DNA of 64,000 bases, taken from Oscillatoriaceae cyanobacterium Prado104. GTDB lineage: Bacteria > Cyanobacteriota > Cyanobacteriia > Cyanobacteriales > Microcoleaceae. This document shows positions 1 through 8,474 of the stretch, one piece after another. The notes below the pieces were generated by a model. That model was given only the letters and a program-made list of their open reading frames with translations. It did not search any database and was not told the origin of the DNA. Numbering within the stretch: position 1 is the first letter of the stretch; the number at the start of each line of letters is the position of its first letter. Where the stretch lies: NCBI GenBank assembly GCA_025454405.1, contig JALOON010000009.1:1-64000 (forward strand). The letters run 5' to 3'. The translations under genes and the position numbers were made by a program.

Positions 1-2963
1 ATCGTCCCATCGGGGTCACTTCCGCCCAATCCCGTGACTCTGGAGACGCTGTTGGGTGTGGCGTTGAAATTCGTATTGTTGGCAACTGGCGGTTGATTGA
101 CAGGAGTTGGAGTCGGAACTGTTGCTGGAGTTGGAGTCGGAACTGGTGCCGGAGTTGGAGTCGGAACTGGCGCGGGAGTTGGAGTCGGAACTGGCGCGGG
201 AGTTGGAGTCGGAACTGGTGCCGGAGTTGGAGTCGGAACTGGTGCCGGAGTTGGAGTCGGAACTAGTGCCGGAGTTGGAGTCGGAACTGGTGCCGGAGTT
301 GGAGTCGGAACTGGTGCCGGAGTTGGAGTCGGAACTGGTGCCGGAGTTGGAGTCGGTGCGGGCGAAATGCTGGTGGTGACTCTAGCAGTAACAGCGCTGC
401 CGTTATTGTTGCCGGGAGTCGGGTCGTCAGTAGCTGAAGTGCTCGAAGCGGTGTTGCTGACGCTGGCCGCGTTCGGCGTGACAAAGCTGACGGTGCGCGC
501 GACGCTGGCTGCATTGGCTAAAGATGCGATCGCCGGAAAACTAACAACACCCGTTACCGGATTGTAGCTGCCGCCATCAGAGGCGATGACTCCTGTCAAT
601 CCCGGAATAATCGTGTCAAAAATTGCGACGTTAGTCGCCGCACTCGGCCCGTTGTTGACTGTAGAAATTGTGTAAGTAACTGTTGAACCGACGGTAGCAG
701 TAGCAGATCCGGTTTTGGTGGTAATCAGATCGGCAACAGGAGTCAAATTGGTAGTAACTCTAGCGGTAATAGCGCTCCCATTGTTGTTGCCGGGAGTCGG
801 ATCGTCAGTAGTTGAAGTGCTCGAAGCGATGTTGCTGACGCTGGCGGCATTGGGCGCGACAAAGCTGACGGTGCGCGCGACGCTGGCTGCATTGGCTAAA
901 GATGCGATCGCCGGAAAACTAACAACGCCCGTCACCGGATTGTACGTACCGCCATCAGAAACGCTTACTCCAGTTAAGCCGGGAATAATGCTGTCAAAAA
1001 TCGCGACATTAACCGCTGGATTCGGCCCGTTGTTGAGCGTAGAAATAGTGTAAGTAACTGTTGAACCGACGGAAGCAGCAACCGGACCGATTTTAGTAGT
1101 AACGAGGTCGGCAACAGCATCAACCATCGTCGTTGAAACTTGAGAAATTTCTGCAAAACCGCTGTTGTTATCGGGATTCGGATCGTAAGTTGTGCCGGTG
1201 CTAAATGCAGTATTAATAAAAGGACCGCCTTTGATTGCGGGAGCAATTACAGATATTGTGCGAGTAACACTAGCACCGTTAGCTATGTTAATGCTCGGCC
1301 AAGTAACAACTCTCGTTGCAGGGTTGAACACACCGCCGTCGCCAGCGCTGCCAAAAGTTAAACCGGGTGGTAGTTGATCTTGAATTAAAACATTTTGAGC
1401 TTCGTTAGGGCCGTTATTTACAGCAGTAATTTGGTAAACGATCGTGCTGCTAGGCAGTGCGAAATTCGGACCTATTTTTAGGGTAACAATGTCAGCTTGG
1501 CTGGGAGGAGGATCGATGCTTTCAACTTTGAGGGTGCGAACTTCGTGAATGTTAGTAGCTAGTCCTGTAGAACTTGCGAAACCAAATTTTAAGGTCGGCG
1601 GTATTGCTCCGTTTTCTGTTGTCAAATTTGGGATGTCAACAATCGTTTCACCCGCATCGGTAAATGAGTCGTTGCCATTCAAGTCCAAAGCAACTCTCAG
1701 ACGGTTGGGCGTTGCGGAAGAAGGAGGGTCTAAGGTAATTTGAACTCTTCTGGTAGCTAGATCGCGATTAGAAACCGTATAGTTATCTATACCGAAGACT
1801 GGAACAGACGCATTTGTTAAAAATTGATAGTTTGTTGATTCGCGACCTCTAATTGCTATTGAATCCGGTAACTGTCCCGTGCCTCCTACTCGCCCTTGAT
1901 TGGGCTGGGAAAAATTGCCAAATTCATCAAATCCAATCCCAAGATAACCTCCTACTAACCCCGGTACTGGTGTAATTGTTTCTTGAGCGTAACCGAGAGA
2001 GCCACCGTAGGCCCCAGCTTGGCTGGGGGTGGCCGTTCCATCGATTAAGAAAAAGCTGATGCCATCTCCGGGAATGCCGTAGTAAGCGCTGCCGGCATAG
2101 GCAAAGAATTCAAAGGTAACTCTCAAGCCTTCTGTGGCAGGAATCGGGCTGTTGTAGATGACGAATGCTGCCTGGTTTTCGGCACTTGAAGTCAATCTCA
2201 AGGCACCGTTACCGGGTGTATCCCCCGTTCCCAAACCTGGAAGAACGCCCGAACCGCTGCCTGCTGTTAAGCCCGGTAGGGCTGAAGAGCCGCTAATTCC
2301 GTAAATCCAAGGTCCGTAAACTGTGGCGTTTTGAAAGTTTTCTTTGACTAAAGTTGCCAGAACGTAACTGTAGGTTTCTAAGATTTCTGGTTGAAATGCT
2401 AGTGCGGCATTGATCGGCCCTGTGGTAATTTCTAGTTTCCAGTCGCCTCCTAATTTGGCGTTGCCTGTGGCATTTTCGGAAGCGGCTGTATTTTTGCCGG
2501 TAAGTTCGCTGAATTTATTTATGAATTCTCTGCCCGGTTTGCCGGCTGCTACGTTACATCCATAAAGTAAGATGTTGCCTGTTTTGCTGAAGGATTTTCC
2601 CCACTGTTGCAATTGGCTGCTGTAGCTTTCTAAATTGTGGAGGTTGAGTTCTGTTGACCCGATTTCTAGGGCTGCTACGGAACCGTGGGAAACGATGTGC
2701 AGGGTGTGGATGTCGGTTCGATCGCCCAAGATTTCGGTGATTTGTTCTATGCCATCCCGAGCGCGATCCAGCACGAATACTTCGGTTCCGGCTGTGACCG
2801 AACTCACTAATTGTTGGTAATCTTCTACCTTTGAGTCAACGATCGCTACAGTTTTTTTCTGCTTTCTTGTTGTCGGAAACTTTTCTTTTGGCTGGGAAAG
2901 TGTAACAGGTATATTAGTATTTAATTTGCGTGTTTTTACTGATGAAAAGCTTGGTAGGTGCAT
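1..2963 (-). CDS. Large DUF4347 / lectin-like / DUF11 surface protein, C-terminal part cut by window edge
   Basis: Reading frame open from ATG at 2963 to the left edge, so about 987 codons are visible and the C-terminus lies outside. The N-terminus (about residues 30-190) has the DUF4347 pattern: [13 protein letters not shown], then [21 protein letters not shown] and [10 protein letters not shown]. Residues about 210-400 resemble a legume-lectin-like beta sandwich. Residues about 480-870 hold three DUF11-type repeats ([19 protein letters not shown] is typical), and a PTPTPAPV tract fills about 866-955. Such proteins are large secreted or cell-surface proteins of cyanobacteria; an adhesive role is inference. 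No classical signal peptide is obvious, which is usual for DUF4347 proteins. Confidence 0.85.
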   Translation of the reverse strand, partial: MHLPSFSSVKTRKLNTNIPVTLSQPKEKFPTTRKQKKTVAIVDSKVEDYQQLVSSVTAGTEVFVLDRARDGIEQITEILGDRTDIHTLHIVSHGSVAALEIGSTELNLHNLESYSSQLQQWGKSFSKTGNILLYGCNVAAGKPGREFINKFSELTGKNTAASENATGNAKLGGDWKLEITTGPINAALAFQPEILETYSYVLATLVKENFQNATVYGPWIYGISGSSALPGLTAGSGSGVLPGLGTGDTPGNGALRLTSSAENQAAFVIYNSPIPATEGLRVTFEFFAYAGSAYYGIPGDGISFFLIDGTATPSQAGAYGGSLGYAQETITPVPGLVGGYLGIGFDEFGNFSQPNQGRVGGTGQLPDSIAIRGRESTNYQFLTNASVPVFGIDNYTVSNRDLATRRVQITLDPPSSATPNRLRVALDLNGNDSFTDAGETIVDIPNLTTENGAIPPTLKFGFASSTGLATNIHEVRTLKVESIDPPPSQADIVTLKIGPNFALPSSTIVYQITAVNNGPNEAQNVLIQDQLPPGLTFGSAGDGGVFNPATRVVTWPSINIANGASVTRTISVIAPAIKGGPFINTAFSTGTTYDPNPDNNSGFAEISQVSTTMVDAVADLVTTKIGPVAASVGSTVTYTISTLNNGPNPAVNVAIFDSIIPGLTGVSVSDGGTYNPVTGVVSFPAIASLANAASVARTVSFVAPNAASVSNIASSTSTTDDPTPGNNNGSAITARVTTNLTPVADLITTKTGSATATVGSTVTYTISTVNNGPSAATNVAIFDTIIPGLTGVIASDGGSYNPVTGVVSFPAIASLANAASVARTVSFVTPNAASVSNTASSTSATDDPTPGNNNGSAVTARVTTSISPAPTPTPAPVPTPTPAPVPTPTPAPVPTPTPALVPTPTPAPVPTPTPAPVPTPTPAPVPTPTPAPVPTPTPAPVPTPTPATVPTPTPVNQPPVANNTNFNATPNSVSRVTGLGGSDPDGT
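103..360. repeat. 24-bp tandem repeat, about 11 units, coding for PTPTPAPV
   Basis: Units of the form ggagttggagtcggaact plus a variable hexamer (ggtgcc, ggcgcg, gttgct, agtgcc) repeat with exact 24-bp period. In the minus-strand frame of the surface protein each unit reads PTPTPAPV. Because the period is a multiple of three, other frames also stay open and produce artefactual reading frames on both strands. The variable hexamers show several sequence classes, consistent with expansion by slippage or recombination. Confidence 0.95.
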
Positions 2964-3845
2964 GATATGCTTCTCAATTTATTTGTTAGTTGCTATTTCT
3001 AACTTACCCGCTTTTTTTAAAGTTAATAAGGTCTAAAAAAGGAGTTTTTGTAAATTTTAGTCTGGAAAATTTGAAAAACTACGTAAGTATTTTTGACACA
3101 ATTATTGGGATATAAAATAAATTAAATAGGTAGCAAGTACGCCTGTGGCGATCGCCCAAAAACAAAAAATTACCGCAACTGCTAGATAAGCAAGCAGTTG
3201 CGGTTTGTAAATTTCGAGGTCAAGTCGGTCGATCGAGGATGCGGTAAGACTCGGTAGAGCAAGTACGATCGCCCGTTACTTAGATATTACTGAAAAATAA
3301 AGTTATTTTTATCACGCGAGTTAGCTGCGGTACGGATGCGTTAGCGAGCGATCGTTAAACATTATCCGCGAATCTACGTACAAAATTTGGTAGTCCTCGA
3401 CCGATGTTACAGGTTTGACCGCCAAATACTTCACAATCAATCCGAGTTATTCGTCCCCTTTTTGATATGGATCTCTAATTTCTGCTCTGTCCCTCTCTAC
3501 CCTTGACCCCCTTCTCAGTCGATCGAGGGGTTTTAACCCGGACTTGGACTCACCCCTGTTTCGTTACCTTCGTAAAAAAATACGAGCTAACCTAAGTACT
3601 GCAGAACTTATGTAACAAGTAATTTGATGCATAGGAAATTGCTTTCTATTGTTGAGATTTAATTCAAAACATTGGATCGCAGATTTTTTTTGGCTACAAT
3701 CTCTACCATAAGAACAATTGCATTAGCGTGAGTTTGATAGCTATTACTACCTACCATCTCATAGCTTACACCTGAGTGCGCATATTAAAGCTCTGTCTAA
3801 CTCGCGTTTTTGTAAAACGATTGTCAAGACTAAGGAGAAAAAATC
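2964..3845. other. Long intergenic region, no gene seen apart from one hairpin
   Basis: About 880 bases between divergent genes. It is AT-rich and contains HIP1-type sites and one strong hairpin (described separately). It should hold the promoters for the surface protein (minus) and the small membrane protein (plus). I see no convincing coding sequence, tRNA or insertion sequence. Confidence 0.6.
3160..3204 (-). terminator. Rho-independent-type terminator on the minus strand
   Basis: Perfect 12-bp inverted repeat ACCGCAACTGCT / AGCAGTTGCGGT (3172-3183 and 3193-3204) with a 9-base loop. Read on the minus strand the stem is followed directly by AATTTTTTGTTTTT, the U-rich tail of an intrinsic terminator; the plus-strand side is much less U-rich. 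No minus-strand gene lies upstream (3205-3845), so either a small RNA ends here or it is a dispersed hairpin. Confidence 0.55.
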
Positions 3846-4232
3846 ATGACTCAATCTACATACTCAGAAATGATGCCTCAAACTGCCTGGGGTTTCCGCA
3901 CTGTCAATCCGGGTGATGTTGTTAAATCGAATCAAACGCTTGAGGAAAAATCAACGCAAATTGCAGTAGATGCGCTGGATATTACGGGCGATCGCGTTGT
4001 TGTACCGACTTATTTTGTTGTAGAATATCCCAACGGTGAAAAGAAAGCTTTACACCATGTTTTAGATGCGAAGGAAATTTCTGATGTAATCCGCCAGATG
4101 CGGCTGCACGAAGAAGATGAGCCAAATTTGGGAAGTCACGATCGCGGGCTGTCTAGTGTGGGGTTGATGCTGGTGGTGTTGATGTCGCTGTTTACTCTGT
4201 TAACTTTTGCGATCGTCATCGGTATTTTTTAG
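3846..4232 (+). CDS. Hypothetical protein with a C-terminal membrane anchor
   Basis: 128 residues, start fixed by a clear AAGGAG ribosome site nine bases before ATG (3831-3836). The N-terminal ~100 residues are soluble and mixed in character, including a stretch like a small beta domain (RVVVPTYFVVEYPNGEKKAL). Residues about 106-128 (LMLVVLMSLFTLLTFAIVIG) form one hydrophobic helix ending at the C-terminus, so it should be tail-anchored. I do not recognise the family. It stands alone, with a long upstream region that may hold complex regulation. No function is proposed. Confidence 0.75.
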   Translation: MTQSTYSEMMPQTAWGFRTVNPGDVVKSNQTLEEKSTQIAVDALDITGDRVVVPTYFVVEYPNGEKKALHHVLDAKEISDVIRQMRLHEEDEPNLGSHDRGLSSVGLMLVVLMSLFTLLTFAIVIGIF

Positions 4233-4344
4233 CGATCGAAACTGATTCAAACTTAAATCCGATCGGGGGACTCCTGCGATCGGATTTTTGACTGAAAAGC
4301 AGATTTTTGATAACGATCTTTAGGTGTTTTTTCGGTGGTTTTAA

Positions 4345-4821
4345 CTAACAATTTTTTATGGTGGCGATCGCTTCTTCGCACCAAGCCAACCACCCCATCT
4401 CGTAGTTAATTCCATTGCGCAAGGTCAAGTAACGAAACTTTTCTTCGATCGCTAACAATTCGGGATTTGAGAAAAATTGTTGCTCTATTTGTCGGTACAC
4501 AGCTAATCGTTGTTGGTGTTGCGATCGATGTTGCTCCAATTCCTGCAAAAGAGGCGATTTAGACACCAAATAACCCGCAAAAACTTTCACCAACAATTCG
4601 TCACGAATGGGGGCCAGATCGCAAGGTTCAATAATCCAAGCTTGCAGGTACTCTTGACCGGTTTGTGTCACCTGATAAATCTTTTTATCGGGACGATTCT
4701 GCTGGCGGACGGTGTTGGAACTCAACAAACCTTGCTCTTCTAGCTTGTTGAGTTCCCGATAAATTTGTTGAAAGCTGGCTTGCCAGAAAAAGCCCACAGA
4801 CCCTTCAAACCGCTTGCACAA
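4345..4821 (-). CDS. PadR-family transcriptional regulator, N-terminally truncated
   Basis: PadR regulators are small winged-helix repressors, often divergent from the gene they control. The visible frame has the middle of the winged helix (CKRFEGSVGFFWQASFQQIY, then RELNKLEEQGLL) and the C-terminal helical dimerisation region. Upstream the frame continues only as ICSGYDL before a stop (4843-4845), so the usual first ~17 residues of helix 1 (normally begun with a MALAHAIL-like stretch) are absent. The only starts available are TTG at 4821 or a non-standard ATT at 4837-4839. It is either a 5'-deleted pseudogene or uses a rare start. It is divergent from the DUF4188 gene across a palindromic region. 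Confidence 0.7.
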   Translation of the reverse strand: MCKRFEGSVGFFWQASFQQIYRELNKLEEQGLLSSNTVRQQNRPDKKIYQVTQTGQEYLQAWIIEPCDLAPIRDELLVKVFAGYLVSKSPLLQELEQHRSQHQQRLAVYRQIEQQFFSNPELLAIEEKFRYLTLRNGINYEMGWLAWCEEAIATIKNC

Positions 4822-4851
4822 GTCGTAGCCGCTGCAAATACACTATCCTAC

Positions 4852-4889
4852 AATACTCAAATAGTTGAATAATAGTAAAGTTGAGTATT
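4852..4889. promoter_or_regulatory. Putative operator between padR-like and DUF4188 genes
   Basis: Inverted repeat AATACTCAA (4852-4860) and TTGAGTATT (4881-4889), nine perfect base pairs with 20 bases between, plus an imperfect inner copy TACTCAA-ATAG-TTGAATA. Repeated TTGA/TCAA half-sites between two divergent genes suggest the binding site of a dimeric repressor, most simply the adjacent PadR protein. Binding is inference. Confidence 0.45.
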
Positions 4890-4933
4890 CAACGAGAACA
4901 ACCTTGCCCTAAAACGATCGGGAGTAAATACCC

Positions 4934-5320
4934 ATGAGTTATTCCATTTTCCAAATCGATTTGCCAGAATCTCCAGAAGCCGTCGTTTTTATCAACGGCT
5001 TTGTCGCTCGCGATCGCGCGGGTTTCCTCTGGATGTGGAGAAAAGTGCTGTGGATCGCAAATGTCACGAATCAGGCTGAGGGCTGCGTGCAAGTCAAAGC
5101 CGGGATTTGCAGTCCAAAAGAAGTAGTGATGGTCAGTTACTGGCGTTCGGAAAACAGTCTGAAAACATTTTTCAGAGGGAACGCTCACCAAGAAATGATG
5201 CAATTTATTGTCAAACATCCAAACAGTTTGTGTCTGTATAATGAGACATACAAACCTGTCCGCAGTGGGAAATACAGTCACGAACCGCAAGGAATGGCAG
5301 CTATTTATGCACGAATTTAA
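4934..5320 (+). CDS. DUF4188-type (dimeric alpha-beta barrel, monooxygenase-like) protein
   Basis: 128 residues, start ATG after GGGAG (4919-4923). The C-terminal half has the DUF4188 pattern: VSYWRS, then LYNETYKPVRSGKYS and PQGMAAIYA, close to the YWRS...HETYxVPAGxYExIY...GLA of the family. Members are annotated as monooxygenase-like proteins with a ferredoxin-like fold; the reaction is unknown. It is divergent from the PadR-like gene and overlaps the next SDR gene by 14 bases, suggesting a two-gene operon under PadR control (inference). Confidence 0.7.
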   Translation: MSYSIFQIDLPESPEAVVFINGFVARDRAGFLWMWRKVLWIANVTNQAEGCVQVKAGICSPKEVVMVSYWRSENSLKTFFRGNAHQEMMQFIVKHPNSLCLYNETYKPVRSGKYSHEPQGMAAIYARI

Positions 5321-6011
5321 TTCTAGAGTAGCGATCGAACAGATGTTGATTGTAGGAGGCAGCCGCGGCATCGGGCTTGCAGTTGCCGAATACTATCATA
5401 CTAGGGTCAAAAATTTAGTTTGCGTTTCCCGCACTCGATCGAAATTCGGACGGTGGATCGAGGCTGATGTTGCGGATAATCGAGGTATCGATCGAGCCTG
5501 CGAGCCTTTTGCCAACCAACCTTTAGATGCCTTGCTGTATTTGGGCGGCACTTGGGAAAAAAATGCTTTCACTTCGGATTATGCCTTTGCAAACAGTAGC
5601 GATGATGAGATCGATCGAGTAATTGCTGTTAATTTAATTGCTCCCATCAAATTCACCAGAAGATTGATTCCATCGCTGCAAAAATCCCCAATTCGCAAAG
5701 TGATTTTTATCGGTTCGCTTTCGGGTTTGGAGAATCAAGCATCGAGGGAAGTTGCAAATACGGCTTCTAAATTTGGTTTGCGGGGGGCAGCGCAAGCTTT
5801 GCAAATCGAACTCAAACAGACAGGAATTGGTTTGACAGTTATCAATCCCGGCAATGTTGCTACTCCTGAAGTTTTGGATGATATTGCGACAGGAACTTTT
5901 TCCGAGCAAGTTCCGATTCCGTTAAGCGATCTAATTGCAGTTATCGATTGTACGCTGAGTCTTTCGCCAGCATCTTATCTACCGGAAATTAACCTGGCAC
6001 AAATTCAATAG
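5307..6011 (+). CDS. SDR-family (Rossmann) protein with altered catalytic tyrosine
   Basis: 235 residues from ATG 5307, which overlaps the end of the DUF4188 gene; ATG 5343 is an alternative. The Rossmann glycine motif GGSRGIG (residues 17-23) is present for NAD(P) binding, and SLSG (137-140) marks the active-site serine region. The expected YxxxK is NTASK (151-155): the lysine is kept and the tyrosine is replaced by Asn. The NNAG region reads YLGGTWEKNAF. It is probably a reductase-like protein with changed or lost chemistry. A degraded copy of its first ~17 codons lies at 6874-6924. Confidence 0.75.
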   Translation: MHEFNSRVAIEQMLIVGGSRGIGLAVAEYYHTRVKNLVCVSRTRSKFGRWIEADVADNRGIDRACEPFANQPLDALLYLGGTWEKNAFTSDYAFANSSDDEIDRVIAVNLIAPIKFTRRLIPSLQKSPIRKVIFIGSLSGLENQASREVANTASKFGLRGAAQALQIELKQTGIGLTVINPGNVATPEVLDDIATGTFSEQVPIPLSDLIAVIDCTLSLSPASYLPEINLAQIQ

Positions 6012-6148
6012 TAAGAGGAATTGCGATCGAGTTGGCAATAGTTGTTAATAGTCGCTCGACAGTTGCCCAAAATTGGGTTTTGACAATCTTTGATATTTGG
6101 GATATAATTATCATAAATTAATTGCGATCGAAGCCGAGCTATAAATGT

Positions 6149-6424
6149 ATGGAAGCTGTAATTGAAAACATTGTAGGTAAGCTGCGTTATTTACCGAAAC
6201 CGCAGCTAGAAGTAGTTCTGAATTTTGTCGAGTTTCTCAGTTGGCAATCGTCATCGAGTCAGTCATTGAAGGCAATCGATACTGATGCAGAGATCGGTGA
6301 GATAGCATTTGAAATGCTTTTAGATGAACTGGCTGATGATTTTATTAAAAGTTTGGGAGTTAATGTGCCGGCGTTATCGGATTTTGCCATAAGTCGTGAA
6401 GGTATTTACGAGGAGCATCCTTAG
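6149..6424 (+). CDS. Antitoxin-like small protein (VapB / DUF2281 type)
   Basis: 91 residues from ATG 6149; a longer frame from 6122 is possible but lacks a good start. The sequence begins MEAVIENIVGKLRYLPKPQL and continues with a helical EVVLNFVEFL stretch, a pattern of cyanobacterial antitoxin-like proteins that precede PIN-domain toxins. The next frame, two bases after its stop, starts like a PIN toxin but is cut short. The partner identity is inferred from position. Confidence 0.55.
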   Translation: MEAVIENIVGKLRYLPKPQLEVVLNFVEFLSWQSSSSQSLKAIDTDAEIGEIAFEMLLDELADDFIKSLGVNVPALSDFAISREGIYEEHP

Positions 6425-6426
6425 AA

Positions 6427-6546
6427 ATGTTATGCCTTGTAGATACGAATATTCTGCTGCGGTTTGCCGATCGCTCTCATCCTTTATATCCTACAGTCCG
6501 AAACGCAATAAAAAAATTGCGGCAGGATCGACACAATAACACTTGA
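6427..6546 (+). pseudogene. Truncated PIN-domain (VapC-like) toxin
   Basis: ATG 6427, two bases after the antitoxin-like gene, opens MLCLVDTNILLRFADRSHPL, the classic PIN start with the first catalytic Asp in VDTN. The frame stops at 6544-6546 after 39 codons, whereas PIN toxins have about 130-140 residues. The remaining acidic residues are missing, so it cannot be an active nuclease. A palindromic repeat begins about 40 bases further on, at 6588. Confidence 0.75.
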
Positions 6547-6587
6547 ATTCGATCGCCCGCCAAATCAAATCAAATTCCTTGTAGACC

Positions 6588-6647
6588 AGAAGCATTTGGG
6601 CGACAATCTCAGACACAAAACTAAAAATTTCATGTCCAAATGCTTCT
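6588..6647. repeat. Palindromic element, GGGTGAAGC family, copy 1 (diverged ends)
   Basis: Arms AGAAGCATTTGG (6588-6599) and CCAAATGCTTCT (6636-6647) flank a core with GGGCGACAAT. Same family as copies at 6769, 15945 and 38258; here the outer GGGTG is replaced. Confidence 0.75.
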
Positions 6648-6768
6648 CCCCAGCCTCACGAGAGGATATCGATCGCAACAAGGCTTTTTATCAAAGCAAA
6701 ATATTCGGTGGCGATCGCACCTAAATAATTGTAAAATATTTGGTAATTAGGGCTAGTGCGTGGGGGCT

Positions 6769-6834
6769 GGGTGAAGCATTCGGAAATTAGATGGTAGGTG
6801 GGGAATCAAAAATTGTCGCCCGAATGCTTCACCC
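6769..6834. repeat. Palindromic element, GGGTGAAGC family, copy 2 (inverted)
   Basis: Terminal inverted repeats GGGTGAAGCATTCGG (6769-6783) and CCGAATGCTTCACCC (6820-6834). The ATTGTCGCCC core reads in the opposite direction from copies 1, 3 and 4. Confidence 0.85.
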
Positions 6835-6873
6835 CTACAAATTGAACAAATTTATCGGACTTAAGTCCTCATT

Positions 6874-6924
6874 TTTAATTTTAGAGTAGCGATCGAACAC
6901 TTGCTGATTGTGGAAGGCAGTCGC
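6874..6924 (+). pseudogene. Short degraded copy of the 5' end of the SDR gene
   Basis: 51 bases match 5316-5366 at 44 positions. Translation FNFRVAIEHLLIVEGSR against FNSRVAIEQMLIVGGSR in the intact gene. The match starts nine bases inside that gene and is lost just after the GGSR motif. It lies next to the 3' end of the Rpn-like gene and has no start codon. Confidence 0.75.
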
Positions 6925-6934
6925 AGGAGCTGTT

Positions 6935-8143
<1,209 letters not shown>

Positions 8144-8244
8144 AAAACTTAAGTCGCATTTTATTTAATCTTACTAGATAGCGATCGGACATAATATAAA
8201 TATTTGTGTAAGATAGCATTCGATCGATTAGCATAACAAAAACA

Positions 8245-8278
8245 GTTCGTAGCGCGGACTTAAGTCCGCACTACGAAC
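8245..8278. repeat. Palindromic element, GTTCGTAG/CTACGAAC family, copy 1
   Basis: Near-perfect 34-base palindrome around GCGGACTTAAGTCCGC with outer arms GTTCGTAG and CTACGAAC. Related copies at 36994 and 54003. Confidence 0.85.
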
Positions 8279-8325
8279 CTGATTTATTGAGGTCGATCGA
8301 TCGGACACAATATAACCTGTTTTGC

Positions 8326-8474
8326 GCTGTCAACTGTCAACTGTCAACTCTCTTTCAACTCAAACCTCAAAACTCCCGAGAAACTCTCTTTCAACTCAAA
8401 CCTCCCAAACAACTCTCTTTCAACTCAAAACTCAAAACTCAAAACTCAAAACTCTTTAAGCGACTGTCTACTGT
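8326..8474. repeat. Heptamer arrays (CAACTGT and CTCAAAA types)
   Basis: Mosaic of CAACTGT, CTTTCAACTCAAA and CTCAAAA units between the palindrome and the 3' end of the oligopeptidase gene; the last units (ACTGTCT) run into its stop codon. Confidence 0.8.

Noticed and set aside
97-567. Plus-strand and antisense ORFs across the 24-bp repeat
   Set aside because: They exist because a 24-base period keeps all frames open; the minus-strand frame continues into DUF11 and DUF4347 domains and is the real one.
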